From Teichococcus aestuarii (GTDB lineage Bacteria > Pseudomonadota > Alphaproteobacteria > Acetobacterales > Acetobacteraceae), in assembly GCF_003116135.1 (NCBI RefSeq), contig NZ_PDOA01000001.1, forward strand, positions 1 to 64,000: 64,000 nt of DNA, in the 5' to 3' direction. The notes below the pieces were generated by a model. The model did not search any database and was not told the origin of the DNA. It saw only the letters and a program-made list of their open reading frames with translations. Shown here one piece after another: positions 45,771-54,803 of this stretch (within the stretch, counting starts at the first letter, position 1; each line of letters starts with the position of its first letter). The position numbers and the translations under genes were made by a program.

Positions 45771-47117
45771 TCAGCTCCGCACCTCGGCCAGGAAGGCGCC
45801 GACCGCCTCCTGCAGGCTGTCGGTCTGCCGGCCCAGCGCGCCGGCGGCGCCGGTGAGCTGCGCGGCGACGCCCTGGGTCTCCTGGGCGCCATGCGTCAGG
45901 CCGGCGGCCAGCGCGCTGACCTTGCGGTTGCCCTCGGCGGCGTGGTGGATGCTGGCGGCGATCTCGCGCGTGGTCTGCCCCTGCTGCTCGACGGCGGCGG
46001 CGATGGCGGTGGAAACCTCGCCCACCGCCCCGATGGCGCGGGCGATGTTCTCGATCGCCGCCACCGCCTCGCGCGTCGCGTCCTGCACCTGGCCGATCTG
46101 GCCGCTGATCTCCTCCGTCGCGCGGGCGGTCTGGCTGGCCAGGTTCTTCACCTCGGAGGCGACGACGGCAAAGCCCTTGCCGGCCTCGCCGGCGCGCGCC
46201 GCCTCGATGGTGGCGTTCAGCGCCAGCAGGTTGGTCTGCCCGGCGATGCTGCTGATCAGCCCCACCACGTCGTCGATCCGCCTGGCGCCCTCGGCCAGCG
46301 CCTGCACCACCGTGTCCGTGCGGTGGGCGTCCTCCACCGCGCGCGCGGTCATCTGCGCCGAATGCGAGACCTGGCGGCGGATCTCGTCCACCGAGGCCGT
46401 CAGCTCCTGGGTGGCGCTGGCCACGGTCTGCACCGTGGCGCTGGCCTCCTGCGCCACCTCGGCCAGGGTGTGCGAGGCACCGCCCATCCGCCCGGCGGTG
46501 CCGGACATGACCTGCACCGCCTGATCCAGCGCGCCGGCGGAGGCGCCGACGCCCTGCACCACGCCGCTCACCCGCGCCTCGAAGGTGCCGGCCAGGGCGT
46601 GCAGCGCCGCCTGCCGGCTGGCGCGTTCGGCGGTGGCATAGCTCTCCAGCAGCACCTCCAGGTCCAGCCAGGCGACGCGCACCAGCGCGGCGCGCAGCCC
46701 GGCGGCCCGTCGCCGGGCGGCAAAGGGCCACAGGCGCCCCAGGCCGCGCGGCGCCAGCGCCTCCGCCAGCATGTCGGCCACGCCATGCGCCACGGTGGCG
46801 TGGCAGATGGCCACGGCGTAGCCCGGCACGCCATGGCGGTAGAAGGCATCGGCCAGGGCGCGGGCGGAGGCGGTGAAGCCCTCGTCCAGCTGGCCGCTGG
46901 CCAGGCGCAGCCAGTGCGCCAGCCGCACGCGGTGCACCTCGGGCCGGGCCAGGGCGGACTGGATCTCGGGCCAGGGCGCGAAGCGGGCTTGCAGGCTCTC
47001 GATCAGCGAGGGCAGCCGCTGCTGCAACAGCGGCGCCTGGGCGCGCAGCGCCGAAAGGTCCGCTTCGCTCAGCTGGAAGGCGGCCAGCAGATTCGCGCGG
47101 GCCTGGGGTGTGTCCAC
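45771..47117 (-). CDS. Soluble methyl-accepting chemotaxis protein with globin-like N-terminal sensor
   Basis: This protein of about 448 residues has no transmembrane segment. An all-helical N-terminal domain (about 1-165) resembles globin-coupled sensors: [26 protein letters not shown] and [26 protein letters not shown]. The C-terminal half is the MCP signalling domain with tip [25 protein letters not shown]. In the aligned position where protoglobin-type sensors have the heme-ligating His, I read Phe, so heme binding is uncertain. GTG at 47117 has GAGGA at 9-10 nt. It converges with the DMT gene. The tip matches the receptor at 31288, so both use the same core array. Confidence 0.85.
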   Translation of the reverse strand: MDTPQARANLLAAFQLSEADLSALRAQAPLLQQRLPSLIESLQARFAPWPEIQSALARPEVHRVRLAHWLRLASGQLDEGFTASARALADAFYRHGVPGYAVAICHATVAHGVADMLAEALAPRGLGRLWPFAARRRAAGLRAALVRVAWLDLEVLLESYATAERASRQAALHALAGTFEARVSGVVQGVGASAGALDQAVQVMSGTAGRMGGASHTLAEVAQEASATVQTVASATQELTASVDEIRRQVSHSAQMTARAVEDAHRTDTVVQALAEGARRIDDVVGLISSIAGQTNLLALNATIEAARAGEAGKGFAVVASEVKNLASQTARATEEISGQIGQVQDATREAVAAIENIARAIGAVGEVSTAIAAAVEQQGQTTREIAASIHHAAEGNRKVSALAAGLTHGAQETQGVAAQLTGAAGALGRQTDSLQEAVGAFLAEVRS

Positions 47118-47284
47118 GGGGGGTAGTCCTCGATGCGGGGAGGCAGCCTGATGGGCAGCCGGCTGGTCGCCGGCCGCCTGCACAAAGCGGAAGGAATGGC
47201 CAAGTTTCGGCTTATTGCCTCATCCGCACAAATAAACACGTCGTGGCGCCCCGGCCCGCCGCCCGGTTAGGGGCGGCGCCGGGT

Positions 47285-48196
47285 TCAGGCGGCGCCGCGG
47301 TGCTGCATCCGGCGCTTGAGCAGGAAGACGCTGCCGCCGCCCGCCACGACGCAGACCACGTCGAGGGCCCAGCGCAGCAGCGCCTTGCCGGCCAGCACGA
47401 ATTCCAGGCTGACCACCGCCATGCCGACGATCGTCATGGTGGGGATCAGGGCCAGCGCAATCATCACGCCGGTGGTCAGCACCGAGTGCTGCGCCGCGAT
47501 GATCACCGCCCCGGCGGCCCCGGCCGCCAGCGAGACGAGCACCGAGGAGATCTCCGCCTTGGTCCAGTACTGCACCCAGTGCTGCTCGCCCAGGCTGGCG
47601 GCCGAGGGCGAGGCCATGCCCAGGAACAGCATGGCGAGGGCGGCGCCGAGGAGGAGGGCGGCATAGCCGCCGGCGGTGGATTTCAGCCCATGCAGCGTCG
47701 CCTGGTTCCGGCCGCCCAGCAGGCCGAAGGGCACGCGCAGGATCGGCTCGAAGCCGGGCGCGATGACCATGGCGCCGATGACGATGTGCAGCGTGTCGGT
47801 CCAGAGGCCCGCAGCGGCCACGACCCCGGCCAGGAACATCGCCAGCAGGAAGTTGCTGCCGATGTTGGTGTCCTGGCGCATCAGGGTGTTCATCTCCTCC
47901 CAGTCCGCCTCGTCATCCTCGCAGCTGATGGCGTCCTGGCCCTGGGCGGCGATCAGGCTGGAGGGGTTGCCGGTCGTCACCAGGCCGACCTCCGTGCCGA
48001 TACCGTGCTCATCCAGCACCCGCCGGGCCGCCGCGAGACCCTGGTTGGTGGCCTGCACCGTGAGCACGTCGCCGGCCGGCTTGAGCGAGCCGCCACGCTG
48101 CAGGCCCAGCCCGACCACGCCTTCGCAGCCGCCAAGCCGGGCGGCCACCGCGTCGGTCCTTTCCGGAGGCAGCAGAATGGTGATGGTACGCGACAT
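47285..48196 (-). CDS. DUF389-family membrane protein
   Basis: This 303-residue protein has a soluble ferredoxin-like N-terminal domain (about 1-85, RTITILLPPERTDAVAARLGG) and six or so membrane helices. DUF389 marks are DTNIGSNFLLAMFLAGVVAAAGL, IVIGAMVIAPGFEPILRVPFGL and a glycine-rich later half. The family has no established function. It is monocistronic, after a chemoreceptor gene and before a GNAT operon on the same strand. The ATG at 48196 follows a GGAGG-containing stretch. Confidence 0.87.
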   Translation of the reverse strand: MSRTITILLPPERTDAVAARLGGCEGVVGLGLQRGGSLKPAGDVLTVQATNQGLAAARRVLDEHGIGTEVGLVTTGNPSSLIAAQGQDAISCEDDEADWEEMNTLMRQDTNIGSNFLLAMFLAGVVAAAGLWTDTLHIVIGAMVIAPGFEPILRVPFGLLGGRNQATLHGLKSTAGGYAALLLGAALAMLFLGMASPSAASLGEQHWVQYWTKAEISSVLVSLAAGAAGAVIIAAQHSVLTTGVMIALALIPTMTIVGMAVVSLEFVLAGKALLRWALDVVCVVAGGGSVFLLKRRMQHRGAA

Positions 48197-48293
48197 GCCG
48201 GCAGGCCTCCTTGATGGCGGGCGAGGAGCCGCCCGCCGCAGGAGAACCGCGCCAGCCAGGGCGGGTTCGGAAGCCGCCCCGGCGGCGGCGCCC

Positions 48294-48746
48294 TCAGCCG
48301 GCCGGCGCCCCGAAGCGCTTGGCGAACCAGAGGCGGTGGTGCCCCCGCGGCCGCCCTTCCAGCCGGCCGATCTCCTGGAAGCCGTGCTTGCGGTAGAAGG
48401 CCGGCGCCTGGAAGCTGCTGGTGTAGAGATGCGCCCCCACCGCGCCGAGGCGCCGCGCCTCGGCCTCGGCGGCGGCGAGCAGGGCGCTGCCGGTGCCCTG
48501 GCCGCGCAGGCTCTCATCGACCCAGAACTTGTCGATGAACAGCCAGTCCATCGTCACCTCGCCCACCAGCCCGGCGCGGATGACGCCCCCGGCATCCCGC
48601 CGCAGGAAGCAGAGCGGGTGCGCTTCCAGCGCCTCCGGCCGCGCTGCCATGGCGGCGCGGCGGTGCGTGGCGAGGCCGGCCAGCACCGCCTGCGCCTCCG
48701 GCCCCTTGTTGTCGGGGACCAGCTCGATCCCGGCCGCCAGGCTCAT
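48294..48746 (-). CDS. GNAT-family N-acetyltransferase
   Basis: This 150-residue protein is a compact GNAT domain. FIDKFWVDESLRGQGTGSALLAAAEAEARRLG holds the acetyl-CoA loop, and YTSSFQAPAFYRKHGFQEIGRL is the usual C-terminal half. The acceptor is not assignable. It overlaps the upstream CopD-like gene as ATGA and is last in a ParA-CopD-GNAT unit. Confidence 0.88.
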   Translation of the reverse strand: MSLAAGIELVPDNKGPEAQAVLAGLATHRRAAMAARPEALEAHPLCFLRRDAGGVIRAGLVGEVTMDWLFIDKFWVDESLRGQGTGSALLAAAEAEARRLGAVGAHLYTSSFQAPAFYRKHGFQEIGRLEGRPRGHHRLWFAKRFGAPAG

Positions 48747-49207
48747 CCGCCGAAGCGCCCCCAGCCGGCGACGATGACGGTGAGCAGGCCGATGACGAGG
48801 TTGAGGGTGACGAGGCGGCGCACCTTGTCGGCCGCCGCGGCCGCCGCGGCATCCTGCCCGGCGGCGAGGGCGGCGCGCATCGCCTTCCACGGCCCGAAGA
48901 AGATGGCCAGGAACACGGCCGACATGATCAGCCCGGTCAGGTGCATGGTGTGGATGTGCCAGCCCGAGCCGGCGAAGCCGCCATACCAGCCGAACAGCAG
49001 CGCGTAGCCGCTGGCCAGCATCACCGGCATGGCGTGCCACACCACCAGGAAGAAGCGGCGGTAGGTGCCCCCCAGCACGGCGAGCCGCTGCGGCCCGGGC
49101 AGCGTGGCCAGGCTCGGCCGCAGCGCCAGGATCGCGAAAGCCATGCCCCCGACCCAGAGCACGGCCCCCAGCAGGTGCAGCACATAGACAAGCGTCATCC
49201 CGGTCAT
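48743..49207 (-). CDS. CopD-like small integral membrane protein
   Basis: This protein of about 154 residues has four hydrophobic helices: LVYVLHLLGAVLWVGGMAFAIL, FFLVVWHAMPVMLASGYALLFG, HTMHLTGLIMSAVFLAIFFG and LVTLNLVIGLLTVIVAGWG. The conserved His in LHLLGAVLWVGG, VWHAM and IHTMH resemble heme- or copper-site residues of CopD-like proteins. Function is not established. ATG at 49207 overlaps the ParA stop (ATGA); ATG at 49198 has AAGGA at 9 nt and is equally likely. It is co-translated with the downstream GNAT gene. Confidence 0.85.
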   Translation of the reverse strand: MTGMTLVYVLHLLGAVLWVGGMAFAILALRPSLATLPGPQRLAVLGGTYRRFFLVVWHAMPVMLASGYALLFGWYGGFAGSGWHIHTMHLTGLIMSAVFLAIFFGPWKAMRAALAAGQDAAAAAAADKVRRLVTLNLVIGLLTVIVAGWGRFGG

Positions 49208-49836
49208 TCCTTGCGGTGGTCCTCGATGGCGCGCGCCAGGGCACGCGCCTCGTCGGCGGCGGTACCACGCGGCGCGGCTTCCGCCACCCCCAGCCCCTGC
49301 GCGAAGGCGCTGGCGAAGGCGGTGCGGTTGCCCAGCGTGGGTGCCAGCACCGGCAGGCCGCGCCGCGCCAGCTCGGCGGCGATCTCGTCGCGCAGGCGGC
49401 CGCTGGGGGGCACGCGGTTCATCAGCAGCCGCACCGGGCGCCGCTCGGCGGCCGCCACATCCAGCGTCGCGTCCATCGCCCACAGATCGGCATGCGAGGG
49501 CTGCAGCGGCACCAGCACCAGGTCGGCCGCGCGGATGGCGATACGCGAATCGGTGTCGGCGTGCGGCGGCGTGTCGATGATCAGGAAGTCGTGTTCACGG
49601 CGCAGCCGGTCCAGCGTGGCCGGCATGCGCCAGCCGGCCACCGCCTCGAAGCGCAGGGCGGCCGCCTGGGCGCGGCCCTGCCGCTCCTGGTTCCACCGCG
49701 CCAGGGTCTGCTGCGGGTCGCTGTCCAGCAAGGCCACGCCATGGCCGCTGGCCGCCAGCGCCGTCGCCAGGGTGGCCGCGACGGTCGATTTTCCGGCGCC
49801 GCCCTTGCGTTGCGCCACCGCCACCACGAGTGCCAT
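49204..49836 (-). CDS. ParA/MinD-family ATPase (orphan)
   Basis: This 210-residue protein has a deviant Walker A motif QRKGGAGKSTVAATLATAL at the N-terminus, Walker A' DSDPQQTLARW and Walker B-like FLIIDTPPHAD. Such small ParA ATPases form ATP-sandwich dimers on DNA or membranes and position plasmids, chromosomes or protein cargos. No ParB or parS partner is adjacent, so it is an orphan. AGGAGG at 8 nt supports the ATG at 49836. It is the first gene of a unit with a CopD-like membrane protein and a GNAT. Confidence 0.9.
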   Translation of the reverse strand: MALVVAVAQRKGGAGKSTVAATLATALAASGHGVALLDSDPQQTLARWNQERQGRAQAAALRFEAVAGWRMPATLDRLRREHDFLIIDTPPHADTDSRIAIRAADLVLVPLQPSHADLWAMDATLDVAAAERRPVRLLMNRVPPSGRLRDEIAAELARRGLPVLAPTLGNRTAFASAFAQGLGVAEAAPRGTAADEARALARAIEDHRKE

Positions 49837-49964
49837 CCCCAACCCTCCTGCCGCCCGACGCTGCCGCGCATCCTGCCCCGGCCGGCGCGTCGGGGCCAGT
49901 GGCATGGACGCCGCGCCGCCGCGACCCCACACTGTAAGGACTGGACACGCAGAGGAGTTCCGCC

Positions 49965-50378
49965 ATGAGCGTCGACGACGTGACCCCGGGTGCCACCTGG
50001 GAAAGCCTGCGCACCGACCCGGACGCCGTGCTGGTGGATGTGCGCACCGATGCCGAATGGAATTTCGTCGGGCTGCCGGATCTCGGGGAGGCCGGCAAGC
50101 AGCCGGTGCTGATTCCCTGGCAGGTTTATCCCAGCATGCAGGTGAACGGCGCCTTCCCGGACCATCTGCGCAAGGCCGGGCTGACGCCGCTGAACAAGCT
50201 GTATTTCCTGTGCCGCTCCGGCGCGCGCAGCCTGGCGGCGGCGCAGGCGGCGAAGGCCGCCGGCTTCCAGCACGCCTACAACGTGGCGGACGGCTTCGAG
50301 GGGCCGCCGGACGCGGGCGGCCACCGCGGCACCGTGGCCGGCTGGAAGGCCGAGGGGCTGCCCTGGCGGCAGCGCTGA
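49965..50378 (+). CDS. Rhodanese-like sulfurtransferase, single domain
   Basis: This 137-residue protein has one rhodanese domain with catalytic Cys83 in YFLCRSGARSLAAAQ, the CRSGxRS loop usual for sulfane-sulfur carriers. VDVRTDAEWNFVG near 24-36 is the conserved N-terminal strand. It probably shuttles sulfur or reduces persulfide in the cytoplasm. GAGGAG lies 9 nt before the ATG. It stands alone between the ParA unit and a small hydrophilic protein gene it converges on. Confidence 0.92.
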   Translation: MSVDDVTPGATWESLRTDPDAVLVDVRTDAEWNFVGLPDLGEAGKQPVLIPWQVYPSMQVNGAFPDHLRKAGLTPLNKLYFLCRSGARSLAAAQAAKAAGFQHAYNVADGFEGPPDAGGHRGTVAGWKAEGLPWRQR

Positions 50379-50403
50379 GCGGCGGAGGGGGCGGCCTGCC
50401 CCC

Positions 50404-50706
50404 TCAGTGCTGATGCGCCCGGCGCGTCTCGGCGGCCTTCTTCGCCGAGGCGGAGCGGGCCGCCGCCGGGCGGTGGGCCGAAGCCTCGCCGCCCTTTTGG
50501 CCGCCTTCATGCGCGGCGGCGTTGCTGTCCGGGTGGCCGCGGCCCGAGCCGCTCTTGTTGCCGCCGCCCGAATCCTTGTTCACGGTCGCCCAGGCGCGGC
50601 GCTCCGCCTCCTCCTCCGGCACGCCGCGGGCCTCGTAGCTTTCCTCGATGTGCTCCGCCTTGCGCTTCTGCTTGTCCGTGTAGGCCGATTTGTCTCCACG
50701 CGGCAT
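50404..50706 (-). CDS. Small basic hydrophilic protein (often named plasmid stabilisation protein)
   Basis: This 100-residue protein begins MPRGDKSAYTDKQKRKAEHI and continues EESYEARGVPEEEAERRAWATVNKD, a pattern common in alphaproteobacteria and annotated as a plasmid stabilisation protein without firm evidence. The C-terminal half is low complexity, Gly/Ala/Lys rich (GGGNKSGSGRG, RSASAKKAAETRRA), and likely disordered or DNA-binding. Longer upstream frames are GC-driven. The role is unknown. Confidence 0.82.
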   Translation of the reverse strand: MPRGDKSAYTDKQKRKAEHIEESYEARGVPEEEAERRAWATVNKDSGGGNKSGSGRGHPDSNAAAHEGGQKGGEASAHRPAAARSASAKKAAETRRAHQH

Positions 50707-50771
50707 GGCCGGTCTCCTTCCGGCGAAGGAACGCCCGGCCCGCCGCGTGGTTCCCGCCTCAGCCTGCCCGC

Positions 50772-51635
50772 TCAACCACAGTTCGGCGTGTGCGCGGTGG
50801 CGTCGTGGCCGGGCAGGCCGGGCACGCCATAGCCGGGGAAGACGGTGTTCTCGGCGTCATCCGCCGCCGGCTTGCTGCCGAACCACTTCTCAGAGAGCTT
50901 GGCCACCGTGCCGTCCTGCTTCATGCATTCCAGCACGTTCTCCACCGCGTTGCGCAGCGCCGCATTGTCCTTGCGGAAGGGCGCGGCCCAATGGGCGCGG
51001 GTCTCCTTGATGGTGAAGTCCGGCACCAGCATCGGCGCGCGCGTCGCGGCGTAGCGGATGGTGGTGTTGCCGCCCAGGGTGGCATAGACGCGGTTGGCGA
51101 TGACGGCCTGCACCGCGTCCGGCTGGCTGTCGAAGGTCTGCACCGTGAAGCCGTACCGCTCCGCGTTCTTCTGCGCCCAGGCGTCGTAGGCCGAGCCCTT
51201 GTTCACCGCGATGGCCTTGCCGCGGATGTCGTCGAGCGACTTGATCGGCGGCGTGCCCTTGCGGATGCCGAACTGGAACTCGGTGTAGAGATAGCCCTCG
51301 GTGAAGAGCAGGTTCTCGGCGCGCTCGGCCGTCACCGTCACCGGCGCGGCCAGGAAGTCATAGCGCCCGGCGTTCAGCGCCGGCACCAGGCCGGAGAAGC
51401 TGGCGCTGTCGATGGTGATGGGGCGGCCCATGCGGCGCGCCACCTCGGTGAACAGATCGACGTTGAAGCCCTGCACGCCGCCATCGAGCTTGGGGAAGGC
51501 GTGGGGGGCGAAGGTGCCGTCCACCGCCGTGCGCAGCGGCTGCTGGGCGCCTCCTTGCTGGGCGTGGGCGGCGCCGGAGAGCGCGGCCAGCGCCAGCGGC
51601 GCGGCAAGGAAGGCGGACAGGACAAGACGACGCAT
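50772..51635 (-). CDS. ABC transporter substrate-binding protein, family 3 (amino-acid type)
   Basis: This 287-residue periplasmic receptor has a signal peptide of about 25 residues (RRLVLSAFLAAPLALAALSGAAHA) and an SBP_bac_3 fold. LRTAVDGTFAPHAFPK, GFNVDLFTEVARRMG and YDFLAAPVTVTAERAENLLFTEGYL match the amino-acid receptor core. The ligand is unknown, and no permease or ATPase gene is adjacent. It follows mtnA in the same direction with a 113-nt gap. Confidence 0.9.
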   Translation of the reverse strand: MRRLVLSAFLAAPLALAALSGAAHAQQGGAQQPLRTAVDGTFAPHAFPKLDGGVQGFNVDLFTEVARRMGRPITIDSASFSGLVPALNAGRYDFLAAPVTVTAERAENLLFTEGYLYTEFQFGIRKGTPPIKSLDDIRGKAIAVNKGSAYDAWAQKNAERYGFTVQTFDSQPDAVQAVIANRVYATLGGNTTIRYAATRAPMLVPDFTIKETRAHWAAPFRKDNAALRNAVENVLECMKQDGTVAKLSEKWFGSKPAADDAENTVFPGYGVPGLPGHDATAHTPNCG

Positions 51636-51748
51636 CGGCGAGACACTCCCTGAGGGCCGGGTTACGGCCGGAAATGGCCGCCCGGCTTGCAAGAAGCGTG
51701 CAACGGCACGCGCCCGGAGGGAAGGGGGCGCGCCCCCTTCCATGCCAT

Positions 51749-52852
51749 TCAGGCGGCGGCCGCGAACTCCGGGTAGAGGCCGAGCAGCCCCGCCTCGGAG
51801 GCGTCGCAACGGCCGCGCTCGGTGATCAGCCCGGTGACGAGACGGGCCGGCGTCACGTCGAAGGCCGGGTTGAGGCCGGCGCTGCCGGGGGCGGCGGTGC
51901 GCACCGTCTCGACGCGGCCATCCCAGGTCTGGCCGGTGGTCTCCAGCACCTCGCGCGCGTCGCGCTCCTCGATCGGGATCTCGCGCACCCCGTCGCGCAC
52001 GCTCATGTCCAGCGTGGAGTGCGGCAGCGCCACCCAGAAGGGCACGCCATTGTCGTGCGCCGCCAGCGCCTTCAGGTAGGTGCCGATCTTGTTGGCCACG
52101 TCGCCCTGGCGCGTCACCCGGTCGGTGCCCACCAGCACGATGTCCACCTCGCCATGCTGCATCAGATGGCCACCGGCATTGTCGGCGATGACGGTGTGCG
52201 GCACGCCGTGCTTGCCCAGCTCCCACGCCGTCAGCGCCGAGCCCTGGTTGCGCGGGCGCGTCTCGTCCACCCACACATGCACCGGCAGCCCGGCATCATG
52301 CGCCTGGTAGATGACGGAGAGCGCCGTGCCGTAGTCGACGGTGGCGATCCAGCCGGTGTTGCAATGGGTCAGCACGTTAATGGGCTTGCCCGGCTTGCGG
52401 GCGGCGATCGCCTGCAACAGAGGCAGCCCGTGCTGGCCGATGCGGCGGCAGGTCTCCACATCGTCCTCGGCGATGTCGGCCGCGGCGGCGTAGGCGGCGG
52501 CGGCGCGGTTGCCGGGCGCCACCGGGCGCAGCGCGCGCAGCATGCGGTCCAGCGCCCAGCGCAGGTTGATGGCGGTGGGGCGGGTACGGCCCAGCATGGC
52601 GGCCACGGCCTCCAGCGCCGCGTCCGAATCGTCGCGCCGCAGCGCCAGCGCCAACCCGTAGGCGGCCACGGCCCCGATCAGCGGCGCGCCGCGCACCTGC
52701 ATGGACTTGATGGCGTGCGCCACCTGCTTCTCGTCCACGAGGCGCAGGATCTCGACCGTCCAGGGCAAGCGGGTCTGGTCCAGAATGCGGACCGACCAGC
52801 CATCCTCGGGGTCAACCCAGACGCTGCGATAGGGAACGCCGTCGATCTTCAT
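51749..52852 (-). CDS. mtnA: S-methyl-5-thioribose-1-phosphate isomerase
   Basis: This 367-residue enzyme converts methylthioribose-1-phosphate to the ribulose form in methionine salvage. Catalytic Cys164 in LTHCNTGWIA and Asp244 in LVGTDRVTRQGDVANKIGTY are visible, along with QVRGAPLIGAVAAYG and NLRWALDRM. The family is homologous to eIF2B subunits. No other mtn gene is nearby. The ATG at 52852 gives the standard length. Confidence 0.95.
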   Translation of the reverse strand: MKIDGVPYRSVWVDPEDGWSVRILDQTRLPWTVEILRLVDEKQVAHAIKSMQVRGAPLIGAVAAYGLALALRRDDSDAALEAVAAMLGRTRPTAINLRWALDRMLRALRPVAPGNRAAAAYAAAADIAEDDVETCRRIGQHGLPLLQAIAARKPGKPINVLTHCNTGWIATVDYGTALSVIYQAHDAGLPVHVWVDETRPRNQGSALTAWELGKHGVPHTVIADNAGGHLMQHGEVDIVLVGTDRVTRQGDVANKIGTYLKALAAHDNGVPFWVALPHSTLDMSVRDGVREIPIEERDAREVLETTGQTWDGRVETVRTAAPGSAGLNPAFDVTPARLVTGLITERGRCDASEAGLLGLYPEFAAAA

Positions 52853-52954
52853 GGGGGGCAGGCTCCGTCCGTGTGGCCGCGCGCGGGCGGGGGGAGAATT
52901 CCGGCCCCCGCATATAGGCGCTTTGCCGCCGCCGCGTCATGTGAAGCGGGCGGG

Positions 52955-53425
52955 TCAGATCCGCTGGTGCAGGGCGCAGACCAGGGTGAAGAGACGGCGG
53001 GAGGTCTCGAAATCCAGCGTCACGCGGCCGTCCAGCCGCTGGCAGAGCAGCTCGGCGCCCTCGTTGTGCAGGCCGCGCCGGCCCATGTCGATGGCCTGGA
53101 TGCGTGCCTCGGAACCGCCTTCCGTCACCGCCTGCTCATGGCTGGCGACGACCATGTGGTAGTCCTTGATCAGCCGGCGGAACGGGCCGAGCGCCAGCGC
53201 GATGATGCGCAGCGGCGCATCGCGCGTGTCGTGGATGTCGAAGACCAGCCGGCCGTCGCGGACCTCCAGATGCAGCACATAGGGGCCGGGTGGCAGGCCG
53301 GTGGGGTCGAAGCGGTTGCCGGCCAGCAGGTCGGCCACCGCCTGGGCGCGGTCGGCCTCGGCATAGGGGTTGGGCAGGGGGGCGGTGTCCGGCAGGGCAA
53401 TCCGCTCCAGCCGCTGGTCAGCCAT
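52955..53425 (-). CDS. UPF0262 family protein
   Basis: This protein of about 156 residues matches the alphaproteobacterial UPF0262 family: DQRLERIALPD at the N-terminus, LHLEVRDGRLVFDI, then RRLIKDYHMVVASHEQAV, IDMGRRGLHNEGAELL and FETSRRLFTLVCALH. Function is unknown. ATG 53425 (or GTG 53431) overlaps the end of the upstream DUF983 gene by a few bases, a conserved pair in related genomes. Confidence 0.9.
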   Translation of the reverse strand: MADQRLERIALPDTAPLPNPYAEADRAQAVADLLAGNRFDPTGLPPGPYVLHLEVRDGRLVFDIHDTRDAPLRIIALALGPFRRLIKDYHMVVASHEQAVTEGGSEARIQAIDMGRRGLHNEGAELLCQRLDGRVTLDFETSRRLFTLVCALHQRI

Positions 53426-53918
53426 CGCCACGCTGCACCGAGGGGTTTACCACCACGGGCTTGGCCGTGCCGTCGCGCCGGCGCACCACGGGGGCGTCGC
53501 CCTCGTTGCCGGTCAGGCCGAGGCGCAGCATCCACCCCACCACCGCGCCCTTGACCGGCCGCAGCGTGAGCATGGAGGCGATGGTGAAGAGCGGCAGCCA
53601 CAGCGCCATGTGCAGCCACATCGGCGGCTCATAGGCCTTCTCGACCCAGAACACGACGGGGACGAAGAGGTGGCCGACGATGAAGATGGTGAAGTAGGGC
53701 GGCGCGTCGTCGGCGCGCAGGCGGCCCAGCTCGGCGCCGCAATGGCTGCATTCCGGCACCACGGTCAGATAGCCACGGAACACCTTGCCCTCGCCGCAGA
53801 ACGGGCAGCGGTTCAGGGCGCCCCGCTTCAGCATGGTGGTGAGCGGCGGGAGCGGCACGGTATCGGTGGAGGCGGCGCGGTCTGGCTCCCAGCGCTCGGG
53901 CGGGCGATCCATGGGCAT
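53418..53918 (-). CDS. DUF983 family zinc-ribbon membrane protein
   Basis: This protein of about 166 residues has a zinc ribbon (CPFCGEGKVFRG and CSHCGAELG, four Cys) and two transmembrane helices (IFIVGHLFVPVVFWVEKA and MWLHMALWLPLFTIAS). This is the DUF983 layout, whose function is unknown. Starts at 53918 or 53912 are both possible. It overlaps the UPF0262 gene, forming a two-gene unit. It is divergent from the hydantoin racemase gene. Confidence 0.9.
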   Translation of the reverse strand: MPMDRPPERWEPDRAASTDTVPLPPLTTMLKRGALNRCPFCGEGKVFRGYLTVVPECSHCGAELGRLRADDAPPYFTIFIVGHLFVPVVFWVEKAYEPPMWLHMALWLPLFTIASMLTLRPVKGAVVGWMLRLGLTGNEGDAPVVRRRDGTAKPVVVNPSVQRGDG

Positions 53919-54060
53919 GGTCCTGGCTTTATCGTTTTCAGCCCTGTCGCCGGGCATTTCGTGTGCGGTGCAATAACCGCATGTCCGGCCCCGGCGATCA
54001 AGAGCAGCCGCGCGAGCGGGGGCCTTGCGCGGTCGCAGGCTGGCGGAGGATATCTGGCAG

Positions 54061-54702
54061 ATGGGCCATCGTATCCTCGTCATCAACCCGAACAGCTCGG
54101 AAAGCTGCACCCGCGGCATCGCCGAGAGCCTGGCGGAGTTCGCCCTGCCAGGGCGGCCGCCCTTCGAGGTGGTCTCGCTGCCCGGCGGTCCGCCCGCCAT
54201 TGCCTCCTGGCGGGACTGGTACGGCGTGGCCGAGCCGCTCTGCCGCATGGTCGAGGCCGAGCCGGCGGCGGCCTACATCATCGCCTGCGTGTCCGACCCC
54301 GGGCTGGAGGCGGTGCGCAGCGTGACGCGGCGCCCGGTCTTCGGCCCGTTCCGCGCGGCGGTGGCGGCGGCGCTGGCGCGGGCGGAGCGCTTCGGCGTCA
54401 TCGCCTTCGTCGAGGCGTCCAAGGCGCGGCAGCGGCGTGCGCTGCAGGCGATGGGAGCGGAGCAGCGCCTGGCCGCCAGCATCGCCCTCAACCTGCCGAT
54501 GGAGACGCTGACCGACCCGCAGGCGGCGCGCGGCGCGCTGTGCGATACGGCGCGGGCCCTGGTGGCCGAGGGCGCCGAAGCCGTCATCCTGGGCTGCGCC
54601 GGCATGGCCGGGCACCGCGCGGCGGTCGAGGACGCTGCGGGCGTGCCGGTGATCGAGCCCTGCCAGGCGGCGGCGGTGCAGGCGCTGCTGGCGACAGGCT
54701 AG
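54061..54702 (+). CDS. Aspartate/hydantoin racemase family protein
   Basis: This 213-residue racemase has catalytic cysteines Cys76 (IIACVSDPGL) and Cys179 (VILGCAGMAG), and the start LVINPNSS typical of hydantoin and allantoin racemases. These enzymes epimerise 5-substituted hydantoins by two-base catalysis. GGAGG lies upstream of ATG 54061; an upstream in-frame start near 54025 is less likely. It lies about 200 nt from the Asp-rich gene and near genes for a hydantoinase and a D-carbamoylase, which together would give D-amino acids. Confidence 0.88.
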   Translation: MGHRILVINPNSSESCTRGIAESLAEFALPGRPPFEVVSLPGGPPAIASWRDWYGVAEPLCRMVEAEPAAAYIIACVSDPGLEAVRSVTRRPVFGPFRAAVAAALARAERFGVIAFVEASKARQRRALQAMGAEQRLAASIALNLPMETLTDPQAARGALCDTARALVAEGAEAVILGCAGMAGHRAAVEDAAGVPVIEPCQAAAVQALLATG

Positions 54703-54756
54703 AGCCTACTCCGCTCGCACCGGCGCACGGAAAAGGCTCCGGCTCGTTGCTTTTAC

Positions 54757-54803
54757 GAGCATCTTCACGCGATCAGGCAAAGCAGCCTGCTCGCGCTCTG
54801 CTC
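54757..54803. repeat. REP-like extragenic hairpin
   Basis: A 47-nt element has nested complementarity: outer GAGCA (54757-54761) with TGCTC (54799-54803), and an inner CGCGA-t-CAGGC paired with GCCTG-c-TCGCG across the loop AAAGCA. It lies between the converging racemase and Asp-rich genes. It resembles repetitive extragenic palindromes of alphaproteobacteria, but only one copy was noticed here. Confidence 0.6.
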
